Assembly (NCBI GenBank): GCA_016935885.1
Contig: JAFGQA010000327.1
Span: 1 to 51,294 of the forward strand
Source of the DNA: Phycisphaerae bacterium
GTDB taxonomy: Bacteria > Planctomycetota > Phycisphaerae > UBA1845 > UTPLA1
Direction of reading: 5' to 3'
DNA: 51,294 nt
The notes under the pieces are model-generated. The model was not told the origin of the DNA. It did no database searches and worked only from the letters and a program-made list of their open reading frames with translations. The position numbers and the translations under genes were made by a program. Below are positions 9,269 through 17,624 of the stretch, piece by piece; the first letter of the stretch is position 1, and the number at the start of each line of letters is the position of its first letter.

Positions 9269-12133
9269 TCACGCCTTCGCTGCTCGGCGCGACTTCAGGA
9301 TCCCCCGTGCCGCCGGCGAGTCCTTCATCGGCAGCCGCGTGCGTCGAATCCCGTCGAACGAGTACAACGCTCCCGCCACAGCCGGCGCCGTCGGAACCAG
9401 CCCGATCTCGCCGATGCCTCGTGCGCCATACGGGCAATCCGGATCCGCCTCCTCGACAAAAACCACCTCGACATCAGGCATCTGATGCGCCCGAAGCACC
9501 CCGCAACTCCTCACGTCGTTCGACCTGACCTCACCGTTCTCGACAACGAACTCCTCGGTCAAGGCGTAACCCAGACCCATGTGGACCGCGCCTTCGATCT
9601 GGCCCTCGGCCAGCACGGGGTTCATGACGCGCCCCGCGTCATGCGCGGCCACCACTTTCTTGACTCGCCCCTCGTCATCCAGGATCACCACCTGTGTTGC
9701 GAAGCCATACGTCAGATGCGTCTTCGGATCAGGCACGTCGGCGCCGAACTTATCCGTCGCGTAGCAGTCCCACCGGCCCTGGTACACCCGCCCGATCAGG
9801 TCGCCGAGCGACCTGCCCGCGTCCAGATCGGCCCTCAGCTTGCGGGCCGCATCCATCACACCATGACAACCCAACACCGTCCCGCGGCTGCCCGTGGTCT
9901 GCCCGCAGTCCAGGTCGTCCCGCGTGTCCGTTGTCACGTGGAACAGTTCGGCAGGCAACCCGGTTTCCTCGACGGCCGTCTGGATCAGCACGGTGAACAA
10001 GCCCTGCCCCATCTCGGTGAAACCAGACCGAATCGTGATTCGCACGCCGGCCTCGGCGCCTTCATCTCCTGTCTTACTGACTTCTTGACGTTTCGACGTT
10101 TCGACGTTTCGATGTTTCAGCGTTTCGACGGTCAGACTGGCACGACCCCACTCAGGCAGGCCGTTCCCGATGCCGACGTTCTTGATCCCGCACGCGATCC
10201 CGGCATACTTGGCGTCTCGGTATGCGTCCTTGACCGCTTCAAGCGTCTTGCGGAGCCCAAACGGCTTTGTCATCCGCTGGCCCGTCAGGAAGACGTCGCC
10301 CGGCTCGATGATGTTGCGGCTGCGCATCTCCCAACCGTCGACGCCGACCTTCTCCGCCAGCATGTCCAGGCATCCCTCGATCGCGAATGCCGCCTGGTTG
10401 ACGCCAAAACCCCGCATCGCTCCACAAGGTGGGTTGTTCGTATAGACCGCCAACGCCTCGACATCCACGTTCCGAACTCGATACGGCCCCGCCGCGTGCC
10501 CAGCGCATCGTTCCAGCACCTTCCCACCGACCGATGCATACGCCCCCGTGTCGCCGATGATCCGCGCACGCAACGCCGTCAGCCGGCCGTCCGCATCGCA
10601 ACCGACTTGGTAGCGCAGCCGAATAGGGTGGCGCTTGGGGTGCAACCGCAGGCTCTCCCGCCGCGTGAGCGCCGTCTTGACCGGCACGCCCGTCAAGTGC
10701 GCCATCAGCGCCGTTTGCCCCTGAACGGACAGATCCTCCTTGCCGCCGAACGCCCCCCCGTTCGAGACCAACTCGACGTCAACCCGGTCCTTCGACAATC
10801 CCAGTATCTTGCAGATCTGCTTGCGGTCGTCGAAGATCCCCTGTCCCTGTGACAGCACATACAAGCCGCGCTCCTCAGGCGGCAGGTGCGCCACCGACGC
10901 GAACACCCCGCCACGCTGCAACCTGGCAAACACCGACGCGCGGATCGCCGACTCCGAATCCGCGCCTCCCAATCCGCCGGTCGTTATTCGACGCCCCCCA
11001 TTCGCTGCTCGCAATTCGCCATTCGCTATTGGAATCGCAACACACGCCTCCGGCTCCAGGAACAGATGCTCGATGCGCTGTGTCTGCCACTCTCCCTCAA
11101 CCACGTGGGCGCTCTTCGACAATGCCACATCGACGTTGCCCCGCGCCAACGTCGAGCGTTCGAGCAGGTTGCCCTTGTCATGCACCTTCGGCGCGTCAGG
11201 CTTCAGCGCCTCCCGCGGATCGACGACCGGCGTGCGGACTTCATAGTCGATATCGACCAATGCAGCTGCGCGGCGTGCCGCCTGCTTATCCGTCGCGACA
11301 ACCGCCGCCAGCACGTCGCCGACGAACCGCGTCTCCTCGCCCTCGGCCACGAAAATCGGCCAGTCCTGCTCGATCAGGCCGAGAAACCGATCCCCAGGCA
11401 CATCCTTCCACGTGACCACTCGCAGCACGCCATCCACCGACTCGGCCGCCGACGTGTCGATCCGCCTGACCAATGCCCGCGGGTGATCGCTGAACCGCAG
11501 CGCTCCGAACGCCATGCCGTCAATAGCGACATCGTTGACGAACTTGCGGTCCCCCAGCACGGCGGCATATCCGTCATACTTGGCCAGCCGCGTCCCGACT
11601 TCGCCCGTGCCATCCGCTGCCGGCAGCAGCTCACCCCGGCGGACCCGTGCCAGCAGCTCCACCGCGTCGATGATCTTCTTGTAGCCGGTACACCGGCACA
11701 GATGCGCCCGCAATTCGGCCTTGATCTCGTCGCGCGTCGGCTCGGGGTTCCGCTCCAGCAGGGCGTAGCTCCGCATCGCGATCCCGGGCGTGCAGTACCC
11801 GCACTGCACCCCACCGGCCCGCACAAAGCAGTCCGCGAGCTGCTTGCGAGCCTCCTCCGACAGCCCCTCCAGCGTCGTCACACGCTTGCCCGCCGCCTGC
11901 GAGGCCTTCATTCTGCACGATAGCATCGGCCTGCCGTTCACCAACACCGTGCAGCAACCGCACTGCCCCAACGGCTGGCATCCGTCCTTCGGCGAGACAA
12001 TGCCAAACCGTTCACGCAGCGCATCGAGCAACGACAGGTCACAGCCGGCCTCCAGCGTGACGTCACGGCCGTTCAAGTTGAACGCGATCGGTTCGCAGTG
12101 GGCCTTGGCCGCCACCGTGACACTCCCTTGCAC
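9269..12133 (-). CDS. Xanthine dehydrogenase-like molybdenum hydroxylase, fused iron-sulfur and molybdopterin subunits
   Basis: 954 residues. Residues about 12-165 are the two [2Fe-2S] domains, with cysteines in DGCQPLGQCGCCTVLVNG and then QCGYCTPG and CRCTGYKK. The molybdopterin part follows directly with no FAD domain, as in Mop-type aldehyde oxidoreductases and the proposed selenium-dependent xanthine dehydrogenases. Active-site features seen are FGGKEDLSVQGQ, PCGAMRGFGVNQA, GFTEMGQG and GARGIGEIGLVP with the catalytic Glu. The phrase ACGIKNVGIGNGLPEWGR supports the last-named group. Two stretches look inserted: about 364-401, with GCGAAT-type DNA repeats, and about 664-690, with GTCGAAAC repeats. 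The start is GTG. XdhC and MocA genes follow. The substrate (purine or aldehyde) and electron acceptor cannot be told from sequence. Confidence 0.88.
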   Translation of the reverse strand: MQGSVTVAAKAHCEPIAFNLNGRDVTLEAGCDLSLLDALRERFGIVSPKDGCQPLGQCGCCTVLVNGRPMLSCRMKASQAAGKRVTTLEGLSEEARKQLADCFVRAGGVQCGYCTPGIAMRSYALLERNPEPTRDEIKAELRAHLCRCTGYKKIIDAVELLARVRRGELLPAADGTGEVGTRLAKYDGYAAVLGDRKFVNDVAIDGMAFGALRFSDHPRALVRRIDTSAAESVDGVLRVVTWKDVPGDRFLGLIEQDWPIFVAEGEETRFVGDVLAAVVATDKQAARRAAALVDIDYEVRTPVVDPREALKPDAPKVHDKGNLLERSTLARGNVDVALSKSAHVVEGEWQTQRIEHLFLEPEACVAIPIANGELRAANGGRRITTGGLGGADSESAIRASVFARLQRGGVFASVAHLPPEERGLYVLSQGQGIFDDRKQICKILGLSKDRVDVELVSNGGAFGGKEDLSVQGQTALMAHLTGVPVKTALTRRESLRLHPKRHPIRLRYQVGCDADGRLTALRARIIGDTGAYASVGGKVLERCAGHAAGPYRVRNVDVEALAVYTNNPPCGAMRGFGVNQAAFAIEGCLDMLAEKVGVDGWEMRSRNIIEPGDVFLTGQRMTKPFGLRKTLEAVKDAYRDAKYAGIACGIKNVGIGNGLPEWGRASLTVETLKHRNVETSKRQEVSKTGDEGAEAGVRITIRSGFTEMGQGLFTVLIQTAVEETGLPAELFHVTTDTRDDLDCGQTTGSRGTVLGCHGVMDAARKLRADLDAGRSLGDLIGRVYQGRWDCYATDKFGADVPDPKTHLTYGFATQVVILDDEGRVKKVVAAHDAGRVMNPVLAEGQIEGAVHMGLGYALTEEFVVENGEVRSNDVRSCGVLRAHQMPDVEVVFVEEADPDCPYGARGIGEIGLVPTAPAVAGALYSFDGIRRTRLPMKDSPAARGILKSRRAAKA
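10086..10135 (-). repeat. In-frame 8-bp tandem repeat within the xanthine dehydrogenase gene
   Basis: On the coding strand the unit GTCGAAAC is repeated several times with small changes (CGAAACGTCGAAACGTC), giving a Lys/Arg/Glu/Thr/Val-rich loop that begins TVETLKHRNVETSKRQ. Flanking protein sequence on both sides is conserved for the family, so the repeat looks like an in-frame insertion in a surface loop. Confidence 0.75.
10950..11040 (-). repeat. In-frame GCGAAT repeat insertion within the xanthine dehydrogenase gene
   Basis: The coding strand reads GCGAATGGCGAATTGCGAGC and then GCGAATGGGGG. These are units shared with the sequence just after the GldG-like stop codon (2645-2665). They encode the stretch from IANGELRAANGGRR, between FLEPEACVA and LYVLSQGQG, where related enzymes have only a short connection. 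Confidence 0.7.
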
Positions 12134-13020
12134 CCCTCGCGCGCGGGCATAGAACGTCTGCGAGTACGTATCTAGCGTATCTCAGACGGATGCCGCCAAC
12201 AAGCCGCAGTGGCATGGCCAAGGAGCACCCAGGTGGCTGGCTCGACGTGGCAGAACGTCCGGCGCGGCCCGTGCCACTGGCAGCTTGCCTGCCAGTGTGT
12301 AGGCCCCATGTGCCCACCAGAGAGACCGCACGGGCGGACAAGCCTGCCTGTCGGCAGACAGGCCGCCCGTGGTACCCAGAATCGAATGCCTCCGGAAGTG
12401 TCACGGACGCGTGAGAGTGATGTATGGGGTCCTGGGGCATTATTGGGAAACCTGCTTCGCAGCAAGACCGGGCCGGCTTGAGCGACGGCTCGCTGCTGAA
12501 GGCTCAACAAAGGGGAGCGGTCTGGCTTTGGAGTGCGGCGGAGGCGCTGCCCGTCCAGTCGGCACTGGATGCCCATCGGGAGGTGGACGCGCTGCGATCG
12601 TCACGTACACGCGCCACGTTGTGGTGCCCCTCGGAGCGCAGGAGTCGCCGGATGCGTGGCGAGGACCCAGGTTGAACCAGAGCGAGCGTCGCGGCGTACA
12701 GTGTCGTAGGAGGTTGAAGCTCAAGTCCGCGGCGGGCGGGTACCGATCTAACTGCTACGACTCGCGGAGTTTACGCCAGTATTGCGGTTCGGCCGGCAGC
12801 TTGCCGAGCGTGATTGTGCCGGAGACTCCGGGCCGATTCCGAGACCCCGCCCAATACTCGATTCGTCCGGACATGCTGACGGCATCGAAGCTGTTGGAAC
12901 GAGCGGTCCCCCCACGGGGCCTGGGCGTCATTGGCCCCACCTTGAACTGGTAGGGCGTGCAGATCAATGGGTCCCCTCCGTCGTTTGGGCCCTCTTCGTC
13001 ACCGTTGGGTTGAATGCCGG
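12134..13020. other. Divergent intergenic region between the xdh operon and the polysaccharide locus
   Basis: Nearly 900 bp separating minus-strand xdh from plus-strand wzx-like genes, so promoters for both directions should lie here, but no convincing -35/-10 pair was found. The left third is repeat copy A (12271-12477). A small minus-strand frame at 12755-13042 (95 codons, containing SMSGRIEYWAGS and ending LPAEPQYWRKLRES) has a natural-looking composition but matches no family I recognise and would overlap the next gene's start, so it was not called. Confidence 0.5.
12271..12477 (+). repeat. Composite palindromic repeat, copy A
   Basis: Begins GTGCCACTGGCAGCTTGCCT (a palindrome), then a CGGGCGGACAAGC/GCCGCCCG arm pair around a 22-bp palindrome at 12342-12363, an AGAATCGAATGCC block, and from 12411 a 67-bp block ending GCAAGACCGGGCCGGC. 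The first two thirds recur at 43368-43491. The last block and the first palindrome recur inverted at 44760-44866. The 22-bp palindrome recurs inverted at 34592-34613 and 38446-38467. No transposase is present, so this looks like a modular non-autonomous repeat. Confidence 0.8.
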
Positions 13021-14298
13021 ATGCAACTGGCTCGTACAACACGTCACGCGGGGTACCTGTTCTGGGTGGCCAGCGAACAGGCCGCGGGTATCGGCGTAAC
13101 GCGCTTCCTGCTCTTTCCGTTGGCGGCCTTTCTGATCGGCGAGAACGATTTCGGCGCTTTCATCACGGCTTTCAGCGTCGCGGCCATTCTCGGCACGACG
13201 CCCTCGATGGGGCTCAGCACCGGCCTGCTCCGGCACATGGCGGACTACCCCAAGGAAGAGCACGATCGTGTCTGTGGGACAGCCATGCGCATGTGCCACG
13301 TGGCCATGCTGATCATCATTGCCATCGGCTTGGTGTGCATGACGGTGGCCGGGATGATACGGATCACACCGGCGATGGTGCTTGGCTGTCTGGTGCCTCT
13401 GTCCTTGTCCCTGTATCCGGAGAATCAGCTTGCGCTCGCCTTGAGCGATCTACGCGTCAATCGCGAATTCCGACGGCGAGCGATGTGGGTGATGTTGCAG
13501 GCGGGATGCTCGGTGGTGGGAGGCCTGATTGGTGTACTGGTGGGCGGGCCTATCGGGCTGGCAAGTGGTTTTGCCTTGGGTAATGCGGTCGCGTACGTGT
13601 TACTTCGCCGGCGGCGCGCGGCCTGGATGAAGGAGCCCCACGATCCGCAGATCGCCAGCGTGCTCAAGCCGGTCTGGCTGCATCTGACGATTGCCGGCAT
13701 GTTGCTGTTCTCAGGCCAGTATCTGAATCGAATCATACTGAGCGCGTGGTGCCCGTTCTCGGAGGTTTCGCATCTATACGGTGCGACCAGCGTGATGTTT
13801 CTCTTCCTCGTGCCGGTCTCCTGCTGCAATTACGTTTTGCTGAGCATGCTGGCGACCTACAAGTCGTTGGCGGATCTTTCGTATCAGGCCAAGATGCAGT
13901 GCGCGGTCCTCATGATAGGAACCGTGGTAGGGTTGCCGATACTGATGAAGATTGGCGGACCGCTCGTGTTGAGAGTCATGTTTCCCGAGTTCGCCTCGGA
14001 GTCGGCCAAGTTGCTGGACATTGTGGTCTGGGCGGTTCCGTCCAACGCCTTGATCCTTTTGTGGCGTCCGTTCGTGATAAAGTTCTACCCAGTGCAGGTT
14101 CATCCGATCGTCAACGCGATTGCCCTGTTGGCGCATCTTGTGCCCGTGCTGCTCCTCGTACCCTGGTTTGGCAGCCGGGGCGCGGCCTGGAGCCTCGTGT
14201 TCGGCTATGGCGCACAGGCGGTGGCAATGGTGGTGGTGCCGCCCATCATGAAGAAGAGGGACACGGCACCTCGTGTGGCTTCGGAGACGCAGCCGTGA
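13021..14298 (+). CDS. Polysaccharide flippase, Wzx/MATE-like membrane protein
   Basis: About 425 residues and 12 or more hydrophobic helices spread over the whole length. The N-terminal RHAGYLFWVASEQAAGIGVTRF-type amphipathic helix and first membrane segments are those of lipid-linked oligosaccharide flippases. Family features include GAFITAFSVAAILG and a conserved Pro/Arg-rich region near WRPFVIKFYPVQVHPI. Such proteins flip undecaprenyl-linked repeat units from the inner to the outer face of the membrane. It is the first gene of the plus-strand polysaccharide locus, 88 bp before the O-antigen ligase-like gene. The ATG at 13021 was preferred to one at 12967 because the 18 extra residues are Arg-rich and unlike the family. 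Neither start has a strong ribosome-binding site. Confidence 0.8.
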   Translation: MQLARTTRHAGYLFWVASEQAAGIGVTRFLLFPLAAFLIGENDFGAFITAFSVAAILGTTPSMGLSTGLLRHMADYPKEEHDRVCGTAMRMCHVAMLIIIAIGLVCMTVAGMIRITPAMVLGCLVPLSLSLYPENQLALALSDLRVNREFRRRAMWVMLQAGCSVVGGLIGVLVGGPIGLASGFALGNAVAYVLLRRRRAAWMKEPHDPQIASVLKPVWLHLTIAGMLLFSGQYLNRIILSAWCPFSEVSHLYGATSVMFLFLVPVSCCNYVLLSMLATYKSLADLSYQAKMQCAVLMIGTVVGLPILMKIGGPLVLRVMFPEFASESAKLLDIVVWAVPSNALILLWRPFVIKFYPVQVHPIVNAIALLAHLVPVLLLVPWFGSRGAAWSLVFGYGAQAVAMVVVPPIMKKRDTAPRVASETQP

Positions 14299-14386
14299 AG
14301 CTGCCGGCACAACGGGCTGGCGGGCATCGGTGATCGCCATGGTCTGGATGACCTGATTCACGTAAGTCGAGAGATTTGGAAGCAAA

Positions 14387-15760
14387 ATGGATCTTTTCCA
14401 GACGATTCCGATTGTGGAACGGTTCAGGCAGATACTGGAATCGGAGCACGCCGGTATCCTGATGATTGGGCTGTTTGTTGCGATCAGCGTGCTGATCGTG
14501 CTGGTGGTTCGGGGCGCCTACCGGCCGGTGTTGGCCATGTTGCTGGTCGGGCAGATGTTCTCGCAGCACGTGGGGCCCTCTCAGGGCATTCTGACATTGA
14601 TGCGATTCGGCGCGATGTTTGCTCTGGTCTTCTTGGGCTTTCGCGGATTGAGCCAATTGAAGGGCTGCCAGGTTCTGATGATCGTGTACGGGCTCTTCAT
14701 GATCGCCATGTCGCCGGTATCGAGTATTGCCTCCTGGAGCATTCAGCTTGGGGTGGGTTCCACACTGTTGGCGGTGGGGGTTTCGAGTGCAACGGCGTCC
14801 TACGTAACCGATCTCGACAGAGCGCGGAAGGTGCTGGCACTCGTGGCGCTGGTCAGTATAGCGTGGATCGTAGCCAACCTCACCGCGGGCTCGGCCGCGA
14901 AGACCGTGACGTGGGGCGGAGAGGGCAGGTTCGGAGGCCTGTCGGGGGGCACCGGGGCCACGGCGAATGTTGGTGGTTTCCTGACGCCGTTTCTGCTGTG
15001 GGGCTGCTTCTGGTGCTCGAAACGGATCTACAGGTACGCGTGTCTGGTCGGGCTTCTGGCTCTCATTCCGATGTTGGTGTACGTAGGACAGCGGATCGGC
15101 CTGTTCGCTGCGTTCGTCGGGGCGATTCCGCTGCTGGCCTTTCGCCTGAGCGCGAAACGCATCGTGTACGGCCTCGTCGTAGCCGTCATCGCTGGCGTTT
15201 TGAGCTTCCAGCTGTTGAACGTCATCAATCCTGCCGTGAGGAGCTACCTGATGGACAAGTACATCTACAAGGTAAAAGAGCTCTCCGGTCGGGAAGTACG
15301 GTGGGTGATGGCATTCCGATTGTGCATGCGATCCCCCTTGGTAGGACGTGGGGCCGGGACGGCTGACATGCTCAGCAAGCAGAGGTTCGGCGGGGGAGTG
15401 CATAACTCGTACTTGACGATCTGGTACGATGGAGGCATCCTGGCGATCCTCATTTGGGTTTATGTCATCATCGTGAGTCTCCTCCGGACCATGCGGGGGC
15501 TGTTCAGCCGGGCACCGCCGGAAGTGAAGGATATCCTGCGTTTGCTTCTCGGATGTCTGATGGCCTTGACAAGTCAGGCGTTTTTCGAAAGTACGCTGGC
15601 CAGCCCCACTAATCTGAACGTAGGGCTTTTCCTGTTGTGCATCACGCTGGTGGATCGCGTCCGCTCGATCACTCAGGAGTCGGCGCAGCATCTCGCCGGA
15701 TTCGAGTACCAGGGCAGCCTGATGGACGTGCGCCAGGCCCAACAACAACCGAGTTGGTGA
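14387..15760 (+). CDS. O-antigen ligase/polymerase family membrane protein
   Basis: 457 residues and about 11-12 membrane helices. A large external loop holds SPLVGRGAGTADM followed by GGVHNSYLTIWYDGGIL; the HNSYL motif is the Wzy_C/O-antigen ligase signature, with the His expected to be essential. Proteins of this family either transfer finished polysaccharide onto an acceptor or polymerise repeat units. Because a separate Wzy-like polymerase is encoded at 16192, this one may be the ligase. The start follows a GGAAG ribosome-binding site. Codons for residues about 124-232 are duplicated, in decayed form, directly downstream (15794-16122). Confidence 0.82.
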   Translation: MDLFQTIPIVERFRQILESEHAGILMIGLFVAISVLIVLVVRGAYRPVLAMLLVGQMFSQHVGPSQGILTLMRFGAMFALVFLGFRGLSQLKGCQVLMIVYGLFMIAMSPVSSIASWSIQLGVGSTLLAVGVSSATASYVTDLDRARKVLALVALVSIAWIVANLTAGSAAKTVTWGGEGRFGGLSGGTGATANVGGFLTPFLLWGCFWCSKRIYRYACLVGLLALIPMLVYVGQRIGLFAAFVGAIPLLAFRLSAKRIVYGLVVAVIAGVLSFQLLNVINPAVRSYLMDKYIYKVKELSGREVRWVMAFRLCMRSPLVGRGAGTADMLSKQRFGGGVHNSYLTIWYDGGILAILIWVYVIIVSLLRTMRGLFSRAPPEVKDILRLLLGCLMALTSQAFFESTLASPTNLNVGLFLLCITLVDRVRSITQESAQHLAGFEYQGSLMDVRQAQQQPSW

Positions 15761-15793
15761 TCCCGTTCTGCGCGACGGAGAGTCCTTGTTCGT

Positions 15794-16122
15794 GTGGGTC
15801 CCACACTGCTGGCGGTGGGGGTCTCGGGCGCAACGGCGCGTTACGTAACAGATCTTGACAGAGCACGGAAGGTGCCGGCGCTCATCGGGCTGGTCAGCGT
15901 AACCTGGATCGTGACCAGTCTTTTCGCGGGCTCGGCCGCGCAGGCCGTGACGTGGGGCGGACAAGGCAGGTTCGGAGGCCTGTCTCGGTGCACCGGCTCC
16001 ACGGCGAATGTTGGCGGCTTTCTGGCTCCGTTTCTGCTGTGGGGCTGTCTCTGGTGCTCGAGACGGATTTACAGGCACACATTCTGGTCGGGCTTCTTGT
16101 CCTGGTTCCCATGTTCGTGTAT
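15794..16122 (+). pseudogene. Decayed partial duplicate of the O-antigen ligase-like gene
   Basis: Translation from about 15796 (TLLAVGVSGATARYVTDLD onwards) aligns with residues about 124-215 of the intact gene upstream (14756-15031) and is clearly similar at DNA level. A frameshift at about 16078 moves the homology into the next frame (LVGLLVLVPMFVY matching LVGLLALIPMLVY), and homology stops near 16122. Neither end of the parent gene is present: no membrane-protein start and no HNSYL motif. It is therefore a remnant of a tandem duplication rather than a gene. Confidence 0.85.
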
Positions 16123-16191
16123 AAGACCCGCAGACCGGAGTCTGGCGAACACGCGTGCATGACACAACCAAGACACGACCAAGACACGACC

Positions 16192-17562
16192 ATGATAATG
16201 GGCGACATTTCGGGTTCACATCTCGCCTTTGGCTGGGTCGCCGTTGGGCTGTTCGTCGGCTACATGGTCTTGCGGTGGCGAAGCATGAGCCCGTTTCGTT
16301 TGAGCGTGCCTGGTATCGCCTTCACAACGTACATTCTCATTTTGTTGATTCCTGGCCTGCTGCTCGCGCCGTCCCAATGGAACTCAGTAGCAGCTGAGCG
16401 GTTTGTCGTCATCACGGTCCTTTCGGGTTTTTTGCTGCTGATGGGGATGGCGCTCTGTTCGATGGCGTATCCGGCACCGAAGATCGATCTGCTGGAATAC
16501 ATTCGTGCCCCCGTTGTCATGCCCACCCGAGGTTCGTGGCTCTGGGTGATGACGTTTTTTGCCGTCATCGTGGTGATCGCCGTAGCCTTGCGATACTATC
16601 TGACGGGGCGTGTCCCTGTGCTTTATATGTTGACTCACGCGCATGAATACGATGCGATCCAAGAAGCCAGGTTTTCGGTGAAGGAGCTTGGACAATCGTG
16701 GGGCCTCTTTCGCCGCGTTCAGATCTACTACATGGCGTGGTCTGTCATCCTGATCCTACCCTTCATTGTCGTCATCGCACAGGCCATGCATCAAACGACT
16801 AAGCGATCACTCTGGCGCAACATCTTTTGGATAACTGCCGCTGTCGCGCTGCTCCTGGGAGGGTGGGACGCCAGTAAGTCGAGGGCGGCACAAATGGCGA
16901 GCGTCTTACTCGCCAGTGCTCTTTTAATTCGCGGGCGCATTACGTGGAAGCTCGCGCTTGGCGTGGTTCTTGTATTGATCATGCCGGTTGCCCTGGCGAT
17001 CATCATCCATCCCACTTACATAGCTCGTTCGCAGATTTACGCCGCGATGTTTAGCAGGGCGTTCGTGACGCCGGCGGAACTCACATATCAGTATGTTGCC
17101 ATGTTCCCAGACTACTATGAGCACACTTGGGGGCGAGGGACATTCTGGATGGGCGCCATGCTGGGGCGTGAACCGGCACACATCCCGCTGATGGCTGCCC
17201 GTTACATCACGGGCAATCAGAGCACGCAGACCTACATGAACTGCGGGTTCATTGGCACAGGATGGGCGGAGTTCAGCTATCTTGGTGTTGCGGGTTACTC
17301 GCTGATGGCGGGCGGCTTGTCGCAATTCATCCAGAACTTCGTTATGAGAAGATCGACGCACGGAAAGAAGCTCCATCTACTCTTCCTCCAGGCGTGCCAA
17401 GTCCCTTTGTGGACCGTCATATTGGCTTCAGCGGGCATTACACAGTTTTTCGTTGGAAACGGGTTGATCCCCAGCCTTGTGCTGGTGTGGTGGCTGGGGA
17501 ATAAGCTCTACGGCACCGACTCCTTCGGCGTCCACGCACCCTATGGGTGCGTAACGCAATGA
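16192..17562 (+). CDS. O-antigen/oligosaccharide repeat-unit polymerase (Wzy-like)
   Basis: About 456 residues with some 10-12 membrane helices, starting near MIMGDISGSHLAFGWVA. A large polar loop in the second half (about residues 290-390) is marked by PAELTYQYVAMFPDYYEHT and GNQSTQTYMNCGFIGTGWAEF. This organisation fits O-antigen polymerases, which join lipid-linked repeat units on the outer face of the membrane; sequence identity across the family is low, so the call rests on topology and context. ATGs at 16192 and 16198 are both possible. The frame is also open upstream to 15952, but that part is the decayed ligase duplicate. A small CAAGACACGAC tandem repeat lies just before the start. 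Its stop lies 62 bp before the 2-epimerase start. Confidence 0.7.
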   Translation: MIMGDISGSHLAFGWVAVGLFVGYMVLRWRSMSPFRLSVPGIAFTTYILILLIPGLLLAPSQWNSVAAERFVVITVLSGFLLLMGMALCSMAYPAPKIDLLEYIRAPVVMPTRGSWLWVMTFFAVIVVIAVALRYYLTGRVPVLYMLTHAHEYDAIQEARFSVKELGQSWGLFRRVQIYYMAWSVILILPFIVVIAQAMHQTTKRSLWRNIFWITAAVALLLGGWDASKSRAAQMASVLLASALLIRGRITWKLALGVVLVLIMPVALAIIIHPTYIARSQIYAAMFSRAFVTPAELTYQYVAMFPDYYEHTWGRGTFWMGAMLGREPAHIPLMAARYITGNQSTQTYMNCGFIGTGWAEFSYLGVAGYSLMAGGLSQFIQNFVMRRSTHGKKLHLLFLQACQVPLWTVILASAGITQFFVGNGLIPSLVLVWWLGNKLYGTDSFGVHAPYGCVTQ

Positions 17563-17624
17563 AGTGCAGCGAGATTCAGTACGGGCGCACACAAAGTCAT
17601 GGCATTCGGACCTGCAAAACCGCG

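Noticed and set aside
9485..11923. Two long plus-strand frames (455 and 345 codons)
   Set aside because: Opposite the xanthine dehydrogenase gene, composed of His/Arg/Pro-rich shadow sequence typical of GC-rich genes.
12755..13042. 95-codon minus-strand frame upstream of the flippase gene
   Set aside because: Composition is plausible, but no family was recognised, there is no clear ribosome-binding site, and it overlaps the flippase start.
14246..16219. Open frame of 657 codons on the minus strand
   Set aside because: It lies opposite the O-antigen ligase-like gene and its decayed copy. Its Arg/Pro/Gln/His-rich peptide repeats only because the sense strand is duplicated.
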